Shown here: one piece after another, positions 7,741-16,367 of the stretch
Numbering within the stretch: the first letter of the stretch is position 1
How the letters are laid out: each line of letters opens with the position of its first letter
Assembly (NCBI GenBank): GCA_947499125.1
Contig: CANMMP010000002.1
Coordinates: 612,782-676,781, forward strand
Direction of reading: 5' to 3'
Origin: an uncultured Pontibacter sp.
GTDB taxonomy: Bacteria > Bacteroidota > Bacteroidia > Cytophagales > Hymenobacteraceae
Length of the DNA stretch: 64,000 bases
Made by a program: the position numbers and the translations under genes
The notes under the pieces: generated by a model
What the model saw: only the letters and a program-made list of their open reading frames with translations
Told to the model about the DNA's origin: nothing
Database searches by the model: none

Positions 7741-8763
7741 ATGAGAACATCTGAAAAAAATAAACTGTGGTGGTTGGCTGCCGGAGCCGGGGCTATACTT
7801 ACAGCTCGTGCTATTTACCGTAATGTAACAGCTTTCGATTTTAACGGAAAGGTAGTGCTGATAACCGGCGGCTCGAGAGGGTTTGGCCTGGTAATGGCCC
7901 GCAAACTAGCCAAAGAAGGTGCACGCCTTGTACTTTGCTCCCGCGATGAGACCGAACTTGAGAATGCCCGCCTGGAGCTTGCAGGTAAGGGAGCCGATGT
8001 GCTGGTGATAAAATGCGACGTGACCGTTCAGGAGCAGGTTAACGACATGATAACGAATGTGCTGAATGAGTTCGGTCCGATCGATGTGCTGATAAACAAT
8101 GCCGGAGTGATACATGCCGGGCCTGTTACCGAAATGACGACAGAAGACTTTAAAGATGCCATTGACACGCACTTCTGGGGTCCTGTATATACTATATTAG
8201 CTGTTTTGCCTTCCATGAAAGCACGCCGGCAGGGGCGTATACTTAATGTGGCATCTATAGGAGGTAAAATAAGTGTGCCGCATTTGGTACCTTACAGCGC
8301 CAGTAAGTTTGCATTAGTTGGTCTGTCGGAGGGCTTGCGTTCTGAGCTGGATAAGTATAATATTACAGTAACTACGGCTAACCCCGGCCTGATGCGTACC
8401 GGAAGTCCGCGACATGCTTTTATAAAAGGGCAGCATAAAAAAGAATATGCTTTGTTCAAGATCCTGGATTCAAGCCGGTTGACATCTAACAGCGCCGAAG
8501 CCACTGCCGATTCTGTTTTAGATGCCCTGCGGCACGGGGATGCTGAAGTTACGACCACTTTCCCGGCTTTGCTGGGCGAGTTTGTGCATGGTATATCGCC
8601 GGCGCTTATTACGGCTGCTTTCGGGTTGATAAACCGCATTCTCCCTGACGAAGGTGGAATAGGAAAACGAAGAGCAAAAGGATATGCCAGCGAGACCAAT
8701 TTATCGATGTCGTGGCTAACGGAGCCAAGCCAGGAGGCTGCACGGCGCAATAACGAACTATAA
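7741..8763 (+). CDS. SDR-family oxidoreductase with N-terminal membrane anchor
   Basis: A 340-residue classical short-chain dehydrogenase. A hydrophobic segment at residues 9-24 (LWWLAAGAGAILTARA) precedes the Rossmann fold. The NAD(P) motif TGGSRGFG is at about 41-48, NNAG at about 118-121, the catalytic serine in NVASIGG and the catalytic YSASK at about 182-186. The basic residues after the second strand (CSRDE) suggest NADP preference. A C-terminal extension of about 90 residues includes a hydrophobic stretch (HGISPALITAAFGLIN). The substrate is unknown; membrane-anchored SDRs often act on lipids. Only 20 bases separate it from the following Nudix gene, so the two are probably co-transcribed. 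Confidence 0.9.
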   Translation: MRTSEKNKLWWLAAGAGAILTARAIYRNVTAFDFNGKVVLITGGSRGFGLVMARKLAKEGARLVLCSRDETELENARLELAGKGADVLVIKCDVTVQEQVNDMITNVLNEFGPIDVLINNAGVIHAGPVTEMTTEDFKDAIDTHFWGPVYTILAVLPSMKARRQGRILNVASIGGKISVPHLVPYSASKFALVGLSEGLRSELDKYNITVTTANPGLMRTGSPRHAFIKGQHKKEYALFKILDSSRLTSNSAEATADSVLDALRHGDAEVTTTFPALLGEFVHGISPALITAAFGLINRILPDEGGIGKRRAKGYASETNLSMSWLTEPSQEAARRNNEL

Positions 8764-8783
8764 ACCTAATATCACCCTTACAA

Positions 8784-9296
8784 ATGAAAATAAAGAACAG
8801 GCAGAAAGTATACGACGGCTATTTTAAAATGTATGAGCTGACCGTAGAACAGGATGGCCATACACTTAAACGCGAACAGTTTGACCGTGGAATTGCCGTA
8901 GCAGCTTTGGTGCATGATACTGAAAAAGACCTTTACATTCTGACAAATCAATTCAGGATAGGATCAGAGTCGGAAATGGTGGAAGTAGTAGCCGGCATGA
9001 TTGATAAAGGGGAGAGCCCTGAAACAAGTATAAAACGCGAGATAGAAGAAGAGATCGGTTACCATGTGGATGAACTGAAGCTACTTTATACTTTCTTTTC
9101 GTCGCCGGGAGGAACCACTGAAAAAGTGACCTTATACTTTGCAGAAGTTAGCAGGCAGCAAGGCAATGGAGGCGGCAAAGCCGAAGAGCACGAGAAGATC
9201 GAAATAGTGTCGCTTACAAAAGAGGAACTGCTGCAACTTGAAACCCCTGATGCGAAAACTATAATTGCACAACTCTGGCTGAAGTTACAGAGCTAA
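8784..9296 (+). CDS. Nudix hydrolase, ADP-sugar pyrophosphatase-like
   Basis: The 170-residue protein has a complete Nudix box GMIDKGESPETSIKREIEEE followed by IGY (residues about 72-94), fitting GX5EX7REUXEEXGU. The overall plan, with an N-terminal strand segment (YDGYFKMYELTVEQDG) and the box near residue 80, resembles ADP-ribose/GDP-mannose pyrophosphatases of the NudF/NudK type, which hydrolyse nucleoside diphosphate sugars. The substrate is not determined by the sequence. It follows the SDR gene by 20 bases and ends at a bidirectional terminator. Confidence 0.9.
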   Translation: MKIKNRQKVYDGYFKMYELTVEQDGHTLKREQFDRGIAVAALVHDTEKDLYILTNQFRIGSESEMVEVVAGMIDKGESPETSIKREIEEEIGYHVDELKLLYTFFSSPGGTTEKVTLYFAEVSRQQGNGGGKAEEHEKIEIVSLTKEELLQLETPDAKTIIAQLWLKLQS

Positions 9297-9308
9297 TCTA
9301 TACATTAA

Positions 9309-9340
9309 AAAAGGCCGGTAGAACCGGCCTTTTATTTTTT
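9309..9340. terminator. Bidirectional terminator between Nudix gene and convergent lipoprotein gene
   Basis: Perfect 11-bp stem AAAAGGCCGGT (9309-9319), AGA loop, complementary arm with T-rich flank on the right and A-rich flank on the left, so it works for both convergent genes. Confidence 0.9.
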
Positions 9341-10052
9341 AATTATTGTTTGTATCCCGCACTATACTTCGGGTATCGGCAGCGCCTTCCAACGTAAGGT
9401 ATTCTGCCTGCAACGCTCTTATCTTTAATTTATCTGCTGTACTTATCTGGCTTTCAATCTGGCCTCTTCGGTCGTTCAGGCTGCGGTATACATAATCTAC
9501 ATAATCCCAGTCGTCCTGCGACCAGTTGCGGTTTTTTGCTCTTACAGTGCCCATAAAAGTAAGATAAGCTTCGCGGGCGTTAGCTGCTTTTATAGTTTGC
9601 AGGTCTTTAAACTCGCGTAAAAGCTGGTCCTGCCACTGGCTTATTAAGGTCTGGTCGAGGGGTTGCTGCTGGCGGCGTTCCTGCCTGGTTTCCCAACGCT
9701 CGTAGCGGCTTTTCAGCTGGCGGTATTCTTCCTTCGATTCAGTAGAAAGGCTGTCAAAATTGCGTTCAATATCTTCGTTTACACGGCGCATCTCATCGCG
9801 GGTTTTGGGCCAGTTATCCCGGATGGCTGTATCAGCCCGATCAGCTTTCTCGTTCATCCAGCCACGCAGTCTTTCGAGTTTATCTTCGGTAGTTTCGCCG
9901 GTGGTGGCAACTAAAGCGGTGTCCCTATCATTTTCTTCTGTAATGGTTACCGTTTCATTGCCTTCGCGGGTGCGATCCTGTTCACAGGCAAAAAGTCCGG
10001 CTGTCAGCAACAAGGCTGCGAGCCAGCGCATGGGTCTATATGGTGTTTTCAT
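9339..10052 (-). CDS. Predicted lipoprotein, helical, unknown function
   Basis: The 237-residue protein has a lipoprotein signal (LLTAGLFAC, Cys near residue 23), followed by a Thr/Glu/Asp-rich linker (residues 28-55). The remaining 180 residues are charged and largely helical, with coiled-coil character (LESKEEYRQLKSRYERWE-type heptads around residues 95-125). Repeated Trp/Arg/Gln-rich stretches follow (ETRQERRQQQPLDQ). No known domain is recognised. It is 55 bases downstream of the GH3 gene on the same strand and may share its mRNA, but no functional link is evident. Confidence 0.75.
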   Translation of the reverse strand: MKTPYRPMRWLAALLLTAGLFACEQDRTREGNETVTITEENDRDTALVATTGETTEDKLERLRGWMNEKADRADTAIRDNWPKTRDEMRRVNEDIERNFDSLSTESKEEYRQLKSRYERWETRQERRQQQPLDQTLISQWQDQLLREFKDLQTIKAANAREAYLTFMGTVRAKNRNWSQDDWDYVDYVYRSLNDRRGQIESQISTADKLKIRALQAEYLTLEGAADTRSIVRDTNNN

Positions 10053-10107
10053 TATCTGCTTTTTTGTTTACACCGATACTTACGCATACGGTACGTATTG
10101 TGATGCG

Positions 10108-11970
10108 CTATTGGCCTTGCGCAAACACATTTGCCTTCCGGATACCATCGTTGTACTTAAAGAACAGGTTAACGGTAACAGGCAATCGGCCACGAGGCGG
10201 GAGCTCTCCGGTTATAATTCTGGCAGCGGTTTTCTGGGCGTAATAAAGCGGTTGGTAAGCAAGTATAAAAGCACTGCTTTCCTCTATGCCCGGGAACTGG
10301 TTTATAGCGTAGGCATTATCAAAAAGTACAGTTATAGTTTTATGCTTTCTAATGATCTGTTGCACCATCAGGCGGGCTTCGTCGGAGTAGCCCAGGTTAA
10401 TGCTCGGCCGGATGGAGGGACCATAAAGTGAGAGCATCACTACATCAAAATCACGCAGCTGCTTCATTAATTTGGCGACCTCTTTTTTATCAGCCTTGCG
10501 CGAAATTATAAAGTGTCTGGCTTTTAAATTATCACCTATCTCTTTCTGGAAAACAGTAGTTTCCCGGGCTCCAACCGAAACGGTCGCTACTTTAATCCTG
10601 CGTTTCTCTTTAAAAGGAATAGTTTTTTTATGGTTGATGAGTAAGGTAGCCGAAGCTTCTGCTAATACCCGGTTGGTTGTATCTGAAATAGGGTTATTCA
10701 GGTCTTCGTACAGGTTCTCCAGCTCGATTGGTTTATACTTATCCAGGCCCAGCCATTGTTTGGCAGCTAATACACGACGGCACTTCAGGTCAATTTCTTC
10801 CTGGGTAAGGTCGCCTCTTATAATAGCCAGCTTAATTGCCTGAATAGCTTTCGGTACGCTGTTCAAACGTTCCAATACATCGTTTCCGGCTATCAGGGCG
10901 CGTACTTCTGCTTCGCCGGGCTTAAAGTATTTCGTAACACCTTTCATTACCATCGCATCCGTAAATATCAAGCCTTTAAAGTCAAGTTGTTTCTTGAGCA
11001 GGCCGGTAACTATAGGTTTTGATAGGGTAGAGGGCACGTTTTTAGCCGAGTCCAGTTTAGGGATATGCATGTGTGCCACCATAATACTGCCAACGCCATA
11101 CTTTATCAGCTCCCGGAAAGGATATAGCTCCAGCGAGTCGAGGCGGTAGCGGTTGTAAGGTATAACAGGCAGGTCGTAATGCGAGTCCACATCGGTGTCG
11201 CCGTGGCCCGGAAAGTGCTTGGCCGTTGCCAGGATGCCATTGTCCTGCATCCCCACCATATAAGCCAGCGATTTTGCCGTCACATCAAATTTATCTTCTC
11301 CGAAAGCACGGTAGCCTATTATCGGGTTAGCTGCATTGTTATTTATATCGGCAACAGGCGCAAAGTTTACGTGCATACCGAGTCGCTTAAACTCTTCTGC
11401 AACTTCAGCGCCCATTTTATAGATCAGGCCATTATCTTCTATGGCGCCCAGCATTTGCTGAAAAGGGTATTGCACCGTACTATCAAGGCGCATACCTACA
11501 CCGGTTTCGGCATCCATGGCAATAAGTAGCGGCACATTGGCAGCAGCCTGGTAGCTGTTTGTAAGCTTCGCCTGCCTCACTGGTCCGCCCTGGAAAAAGA
11601 TGATGCCGCCAACTTTATACTTTTTGATCAGTCGCATGACATCAGCTTCGTAAGCGGGGCCTTTATCTGAGAAGGCTTCTATTACCATTAACTGGGCGAT
11701 GCGCTGCTCGGGAGTAAGCGTGTTAAAAACAGAATCTACCCAGGGGGAATAAGGGTGCTCAAGCGCCTCTATAATGGTGCTCGGCCTGTTATATGGTTTC
11801 TTTGAGTCGGTTAATGTAGCAGGAAGCACATTGTCTTCGGGCGGGGTATGCCGGCGCGCATCGGTGCCCTCGCAGGAGCCCAGCACAAGGCTAGCTGCCA
11901 GCATCAAAAGTATAAAGTATGGCTTAGCCGCCGGGTGATAACGTAAGCAACGCATAGTTTTGTAAAACAC
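10108..11970 (-). CDS. Glycoside hydrolase family 3 lipoprotein (beta-N-acetylglucosaminidase-like)
   Basis: The 620-residue protein has a lipobox (LVLGSC, Cys at about 33). A GH3 N-terminal TIM barrel spans about residues 75-400, with the NagZ-type signature AKHFPGHGDTDVDSH at about 245-259 (the His/Asp dyad acts as acid/base in that subfamily) and the nucleophile in LIFTDAMVMKG. A C-terminal alpha/beta domain (about 425-600) completes it. It likely removes N-acetylglucosamine from muropeptides or glycans at the cell envelope. Many Bacteroidota homologues continue into a beta-lactamase-like serine hydrolase domain; this one stops after the GH3 C domain with no remnant downstream. Confidence 0.9.
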   Translation of the reverse strand: MFYKTMRCLRYHPAAKPYFILLMLAASLVLGSCEGTDARRHTPPEDNVLPATLTDSKKPYNRPSTIIEALEHPYSPWVDSVFNTLTPEQRIAQLMVIEAFSDKGPAYEADVMRLIKKYKVGGIIFFQGGPVRQAKLTNSYQAAANVPLLIAMDAETGVGMRLDSTVQYPFQQMLGAIEDNGLIYKMGAEVAEEFKRLGMHVNFAPVADINNNAANPIIGYRAFGEDKFDVTAKSLAYMVGMQDNGILATAKHFPGHGDTDVDSHYDLPVIPYNRYRLDSLELYPFRELIKYGVGSIMVAHMHIPKLDSAKNVPSTLSKPIVTGLLKKQLDFKGLIFTDAMVMKGVTKYFKPGEAEVRALIAGNDVLERLNSVPKAIQAIKLAIIRGDLTQEEIDLKCRRVLAAKQWLGLDKYKPIELENLYEDLNNPISDTTNRVLAEASATLLINHKKTIPFKEKRRIKVATVSVGARETTVFQKEIGDNLKARHFIISRKADKKEVAKLMKQLRDFDVVMLSLYGPSIRPSINLGYSDEARLMVQQIIRKHKTITVLFDNAYAINQFPGIEESSAFILAYQPLYYAQKTAARIITGELPPRGRLPVTVNLFFKYNDGIRKANVFAQGQ

Positions 11971-12094
11971 TTCTGTACTTACTTTTTATCGGGATTTAGG
12001 TTATAGTATATACTGTTTTTTAATATAATAATTAGAAGTAATCGCCGCTTTTTATACTTTAAAGTATAGCTTTATAGAGCATAAACTAAAATAG

Positions 12095-12934
12095 ATGAAC
12101 GATACACGGCAGGGTTTACTGGAAAGCACGCAACAGGAAAGCAGCCGCTTTGGGAATAGTTTTTTACCGGGCCTGCTGTTTGTAGGGCTTATCTGGCTGA
12201 TACACCTGCTGGCTTATCTCAGCGATGCCGAACTGGGTTTCCTGGGTATTTATCCGCGGCGCTTTTATGGGTTGGTCGGAGTCTTCCTGGGGCCACTGCT
12301 GCACGGCGACTTAAAACACTTACTCTCCAACACGTTTCCGCTGGTACTGCTCTCGGGGTTCATACTTTTTATACACCGGCGGGAGGGGGCTAAAGTAATT
12401 GCGCTGGTTTATTTGCTTAGCGGCGTACTTACCTGGTTTATCGGGCGGCAGGCACACCATATAGGAGCCAGCGGAGTGGTGTATGGTATGGCCGGTTACC
12501 TGCTTTTCAGGGGGATAATTACCCGGGATAGGGGCGCCATGGCTGTAGCGTTTGCTGTGTTGTTTATGTATAGCGGTCTGTTTTATGGCTTGTTCCCGAA
12601 TGAGGAGCGAATTTCCTGGGAAGGACATTTGGGCGGTTTGATAGCTGGCCTGGTGGGAGCTTTGCTTTATGGGCAAAAACCAGTAGCTACGTTATATAAT
12701 AAAGAGAGCTCTGTTAAAGTACAGCCCAACATCACGGAGCGCCATACTACGAACACTTTTGTGCCTTATTATCTGCACTATACTATAAACTATAGTATAA
12801 CTCCTCCTGATAAAGTTAAGGATCCCTACACCTATACTATAACTCCCGATAAACCTGCTGGGCAGCAGCCAACCCGCCACCAGTATTCTGCGTCTGTAAG
12901 TAAAATCAAGACGCAATCACATGGCAATAGATAA
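12095..12934 (+). CDS. Rhomboid-family intramembrane serine protease
   Basis: The 279-residue protein has six predicted transmembrane helices in its first 200 residues. Rhomboid hallmarks are present: HLLSN in helix 2 (around residue 78), the catalytic serine in GASGVVYG (about 127-134) and the catalytic histidine in WEGHLGG (about 177-183). The C-terminal 85 residues are polar, Thr/Tyr-rich and probably disordered. Rhomboids cleave membrane proteins near transmembrane helices; the substrate here is unknown. Its last 14 bases overlap the start of the VTT-domain gene, indicating translational coupling. Confidence 0.93.
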   Translation: MNDTRQGLLESTQQESSRFGNSFLPGLLFVGLIWLIHLLAYLSDAELGFLGIYPRRFYGLVGVFLGPLLHGDLKHLLSNTFPLVLLSGFILFIHRREGAKVIALVYLLSGVLTWFIGRQAHHIGASGVVYGMAGYLLFRGIITRDRGAMAVAFAVLFMYSGLFYGLFPNEERISWEGHLGGLIAGLVGALLYGQKPVATLYNKESSVKVQPNITERHTTNTFVPYYLHYTINYSITPPDKVKDPYTYTITPDKPAGQQPTRHQYSASVSKIKTQSHGNR

Positions 12935-13652
12935 AACATCAGAAGAGACAACTACGCAGCATAAAGAAAAAAAACAAAGCAAGTGGCCGCTTTACATTTC
13001 CCTTATTATTATAGTGGGTCTTGTGGCAGCCTATTTTATATTTCCCGATTTTAAACAGAACATACAGGAAGGGTGGGAGGTGCTATCTAGTGGCGATAAG
13101 CAGAAAATATCGGATTGGGTAAGCCAGTTTGGCTTCTGGGGACCGGTTTTTATAGTGCTGGCCATGATAGCGCAAATGTTTTTGCTGGTAGTGAATGTAG
13201 TGTTGCTAATGCTGGTTGCCATTGTAGCTTATGGGCCTTTTTGGGGCTCGGTTATAGCTATTGCCGCGGTACTGGTTGCTTCTACTATAGGCTATATTAT
13301 TGGCAAAAGTGTGGGCGAAGCAGGTGTAAGTAAACTCATAGGGCCAAAGGCTGAAAGAAAGGTATCGGGTTTTATGGATGAGTATGGTATCTGGGCCATT
13401 ATCATCGCGCGTATCTCTCCGTTTCTGTCCAATGATGCGGTAAGCTTTGTGGCCGGTTTTGCTACCATGCGCTACTGGCAATTTATACTGGCTACCCTTG
13501 CCGGCATCACGCCACTTACTCTACTACTGGCATGGCTCGGCGAAAACAACGATCGGCTAAAAAACGGACTTATCTGGGTGTCGGCTATAAGTTTACTAAT
13601 ATTTATCGGGTATGTGATATATGATAAATACTATAAAAATAATAAGAAATAG
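12921..13652 (+). CDS. TVP38/TMEM64 (VTT/DedA-like) membrane protein
   Basis: The 243-residue protein has an N-terminal helix (residues 25-44), then a VTT-type core: FGFWGPVFIVLAMIAQ, a re-entrant hydrophobic stretch with AYGPFWGSVIAI, and IARISPFLSNDAVSFVAGF with the conserved Arg and Pro-Phe. Two further helices follow and the tail is lysine/asparagine rich. VTT-domain proteins are linked to lipid scrambling or membrane homeostasis; the precise activity of this member is unknown. It overlaps the rhomboid gene by 14 bases. The following 310 bases hold no gene. Confidence 0.88.
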   Translation: MAIDKTSEETTTQHKEKKQSKWPLYISLIIIVGLVAAYFIFPDFKQNIQEGWEVLSSGDKQKISDWVSQFGFWGPVFIVLAMIAQMFLLVVNVVLLMLVAIVAYGPFWGSVIAIAAVLVASTIGYIIGKSVGEAGVSKLIGPKAERKVSGFMDEYGIWAIIIARISPFLSNDAVSFVAGFATMRYWQFILATLAGITPLTLLLAWLGENNDRLKNGLIWVSAISLLIFIGYVIYDKYYKNNKK

Positions 13653-13962
13653 CCTCTCTGTTGCGATCGTTAAAGTACTATTTGTGTCCTGTTAATCCAA
13701 CAAATTTAGTGCAAAAAATTAAACCTATAATATTCAATAAGTATTGATATACAGTTATTTAGCTATTTAAAATACATTTTATTTTTGCTATATATTTAAA
13801 TAGGGATATAATCTATAAAATTTAAGAATTTGCTAAGTATAAAATAAAATACAAAAAGTACCTTTTTTAGTATGCTGGTCAATATTAGTATAACCTAATT
13901 TTGAAGCTGCCGTTTAAGCGGGTTGTTGTTACCAAATCGATGTTTCACTTAAAGAATTGATT
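13653..13962. other. AT-rich intergenic region with a possible promoter
   Basis: There is no open frame of note on either strand. Near its end, TAATTTTG at 13896-13903 fits the TANNTTTG -7 element, about 60 bases before the ATG of the next gene; the matching -33 TTTG is not clear (TATG at 13871-13874, spacing 21). Confidence 0.4.
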
Positions 13963-14463
13963 ATGGTTAGGTACAAAATGCTTGCAGCGGTATTCTCAGT
14001 TTTTTTTGCCGTCGCAGAGGAGTTCTCGCTACTTAGAGCTGAAACTCCTTCCAACTCAACCGAAATAAAAGAAGAAAAAATATGGTTACCAATTCCAGAA
14101 CCCGAAAGGGCATCACCCATACCACTCACCTCAGTAGAAGTATCTGTTTCAATTTATCATCCCGAACCTGGCCAGACTGATAGCTCTCCTTTTATCACCG
14201 CCGACGGTTCCAGAATCAATCCGAAAGACCCAGGCAAACACCGCTGGGTAGCAGTTTCCAGAAACTTACATAAAAGATGGGGCGGCGACATCGCCTTCGG
14301 AGATTCCATCTGGGTCTCGGGCATATCGGAAGAAATGGATGGGTTATACTACGTACATGATGTAATGAATAGCCGGTTCCAGAATAAGATCGATATACTT
14401 GTAGGCCGAAAAGATAATATAATGGGGCTATGGCACGATGTTAAACTAGCAAAGTTTGAATAA
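13963..14463 (+). CDS. 3D-domain (double-psi beta-barrel) secreted protein
   Basis: The ATG at 13963 is preferred over a TTG six bases earlier. The product of 166 residues has a hydrophobic N-terminus (KMLAAVFSVFFAVA) as signal peptide, a Pro/Glu-rich linker and, from about residue 65, a 3D domain. Its conserved aspartates are in ITADGSRIN, GDSIWVSG, VHDVMNSR and KIDILVG. Such domains (also in MltA and related proteins) form double-psi barrels and often act in peptidoglycan cleavage or binding. It is likely periplasmic; the substrate is inferred only from the family. Confidence 0.78.
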   Translation: MVRYKMLAAVFSVFFAVAEEFSLLRAETPSNSTEIKEEKIWLPIPEPERASPIPLTSVEVSVSIYHPEPGQTDSSPFITADGSRINPKDPGKHRWVAVSRNLHKRWGGDIAFGDSIWVSGISEEMDGLYYVHDVMNSRFQNKIDILVGRKDNIMGLWHDVKLAKFE

Positions 14464-14554
14464 GGCCACCCAACGAAGCTACTCCAAAAACGTAACCTAA
14501 CGCAAACTATACCGGGCTAATGCCACACCCGTGTTTGCCCGGCTAACAAACCCT

Positions 14555-15400
14555 ATGCAGCCACAGGAAGACGACAGGTTACAGAAAGATCAAAATAAAC
14601 AGTTAGAACGCGAACGCTATAGATTACTCTATCGCCTCCAGCATTTTATGGAAGGCCCGATGGTGGTGCTTGGCCTTGTGTGGCTTATACTGCTTGTAAT
14701 TGAGCTTATTCGTGGCTTGTCGCCTATTCTGCAAAGTATAAATACCTTTATCTGGATCCTGTTTATACTTGATTTCCTGGTAAAGATCATACTGGCGCCC
14801 CATAAGCTCGACTTCCTTAAAAAGAATGTGCTGACAACCATTTCGCTGGCAGTTCCTGCTCTACGGGTATTCCGGATAACAAGGGCCTTCCGGGCAATGC
14901 GCAGTATCAGGGCAGTTAGGGGTTTGCGACTGGTAAAAGTAATTGGAAGTATAAACCGGGGCATGCGCAGCCTGGGCCAGGCAATGCAACGGCGCGCCTT
15001 TGGCTATGTGCTGACTATAACATTAATTGTAGTGGTGGCCGGTGCTGCCGGTATGTATGCTTTCGAGAACAAGCATGGGCTCAACTCCTATGGCGAGGCA
15101 CTCTGGTGGACGGTTATGTTGCTTACTTCTATCGGCAGTGATTATTTCCCGGTTACGGCCGAAGGGCGGGTACTTTGCTTTTTGCTGGCTGTGTATGGCT
15201 TTGCGGTGTTCGGGTATTTTACAGCAACCCTGGCTACCTTTTTTATTGATAGTGATGCCAAAGACTCAAGGGCCGAAGTTGCCGGATCCAGCCAGATAAA
15301 AGAACTGCATAAAGAGATCAGAGCCTTGCGTAATGAGATGCAGGTAGTGCTGCAACAACGTTCAGACTACAAGCCGCCACAACCTCCTCCTGAAGTATAA
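14555..15400 (+). CDS. Voltage-gated-type ion transporter (potassium channel superfamily) with atypical filter
   Basis: Starting at the ATG at 14555 (a GTG at 14531 is also possible), the product is 281 residues. It has six transmembrane segments: S1 (MVVLGLVWLILLVIEL), S2-S3 (FIWILFILDFLVKIIL), an S4 with regularly spaced arginines (RVFRITRAFRAMRSIRAVRG), S5, a pore region and S6 (LLAVYGFAVFGYFTATLA). A C-terminal coiled coil (IKELHKEIRALRNEMQVVLQ) probably assembles the tetramer. The pore reads TSIGSDYFP where classical K+ channels have TVGYGD, so ion selectivity cannot be assumed. It is an inner-membrane protein with its own transcription unit. Confidence 0.88.
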   Translation: MQPQEDDRLQKDQNKQLERERYRLLYRLQHFMEGPMVVLGLVWLILLVIELIRGLSPILQSINTFIWILFILDFLVKIILAPHKLDFLKKNVLTTISLAVPALRVFRITRAFRAMRSIRAVRGLRLVKVIGSINRGMRSLGQAMQRRAFGYVLTITLIVVVAGAAGMYAFENKHGLNSYGEALWWTVMLLTSIGSDYFPVTAEGRVLCFLLAVYGFAVFGYFTATLATFFIDSDAKDSRAEVAGSSQIKELHKEIRALRNEMQVVLQQRSDYKPPQPPPEV

Positions 15401-15457
15401 CTATAGTTTGACGTAAAGTATAAAACGCTTATTTTAGAGTCCATCAAACTATAACCC

Positions 15458-16021
15458 ATGACCAGAGAAGAAGCCCGCCAGATACTTACCCAAATGACGA
15501 CCAGCGAAAGTTTGTTGCGGCATGCACGCACCGTAGAACTGGTTATGGAAGCCTATGCTGAGAAATTAGGGGAAGATACCGATAAGTGGGCGATTGCTGG
15601 TTTACTGCACGATGCCGATTACCAGGCTTACCCGGAGCAGCACCCGAATGTTATTGTTAACCTGCTCCGCGAACGTGGCGAAGAAGAGGTAGCACATGCT
15701 ATTTCGGCGCATTATACGCATTGGGGAGTTAGTTACGACACCCTCCTGGACAAAGCCCTGATAGCCTGCGATGAACTGACCGGGTTTATAGTTGCCTGTG
15801 CACAGGTAAGGCCGCAGCGTCTTGAAGGTCTGGAGCCCAAATCGGTGATAAAGAAGCTGGGACAGAAAAGCTTTGCAGCGTCGGTAGATCGCGAGGAAGT
15901 AAAAGCCGGGGCTGAATTATTTAACGTAGACCTGAAAGAGCATATTGCGTTTATTATTGCCGTATTGCAGCAGCACCAGACCGAACTACAGTTACAGGCC
16001 CAGGCAGGTACTCAGGCTTAA
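15458..16021 (+). CDS. HD-domain phosphohydrolase
   Basis: A 187-residue soluble protein with an HD domain. The first metal-binding His is in LLRHARTVE (residue about 22), the HD doublet in LLHDADYQ (about 51-52), another His in ISAHYTHWG and the final Asp in ACDELTGF (about 107). It is the size of HDIG-type stand-alone hydrolases found across Bacteroidota. Likely a metal-dependent phosphohydrolase of nucleotides or related molecules; substrate unknown. It lies 57 bases after the ion-channel gene on the same strand and ends 20 bases before a convergent small gene. Confidence 0.87.
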   Translation: MTREEARQILTQMTTSESLLRHARTVELVMEAYAEKLGEDTDKWAIAGLLHDADYQAYPEQHPNVIVNLLRERGEEEVAHAISAHYTHWGVSYDTLLDKALIACDELTGFIVACAQVRPQRLEGLEPKSVIKKLGQKSFAASVDREEVKAGAELFNVDLKEHIAFIIAVLQQHQTELQLQAQAGTQA

Positions 16022-16041
16022 CCCGAACAGGTTTTATACTT

Positions 16042-16233
16042 TTATTGGATGTAATCGCCCATTATCTCGAAGCCTTCTTTGTCGTCTTTTGCTTCAACTA
16101 CTTCGTTAATTACATATTGTATTTCCTGTTCCGTCCATTTCTCTTTTTCAGCAGCTTTTACAAAAGCATTAAGGCCATCAAACCGTGAACCTGAAGGAGG
16201 CAATACTACTTTTACTTTTTTACGGATTCTCAT
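16042..16233 (-). CDS. Small conserved-looking hypothetical protein
   Basis: The ATG at 16233 gives a 63-residue basic/acidic protein ([20 protein letters not shown]...). It has a short N-terminal strand, a Pro-Pro-Ser-Gly loop and two predicted helices ([13 protein letters not shown] and [15 protein letters not shown]). There is no signal peptide or cysteine. An in-frame start 13 codons earlier would add a segment with no similarity to a leader. Codon use resembles neighbouring genes, and the frame is compact between a convergent HD gene and a divergent hydroxylase gene. Function unknown. Confidence 0.6.
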   Translation of the reverse strand: MRIRKKVKVVLPPSGSRFDGLNAFVKAAEKEKWTEQEIQYVINEVVEAKDDKEGFEIMGDYIQ

Positions 16234-16367
16234 AGAACTATACTTTACCCGAAAGGTACATACTTCCACCAATTTTTTGAAATCGCAATAGTAAGTTTCT
16301 CCAACTAACAGGCTTCTGCTCTAACCCTTGGGGTGCAACTGCGTTTCAAAGGTAAAGGAATAGGCTT

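Noticed and set aside
9760..10431. 223-residue open frame on the plus strand, antisense to the lipoprotein and GH3 genes
   Set aside because: Both minus-strand genes have clear lipoboxes and family motifs; this frame has low-complexity serine-rich sequence and crosses two real genes.
10108..11970. Frameshift separating the GH3 domain from a lost second domain
   Set aside because: The downstream 55 bases and the following lipoprotein show no trace of a serine hydrolase in any frame.
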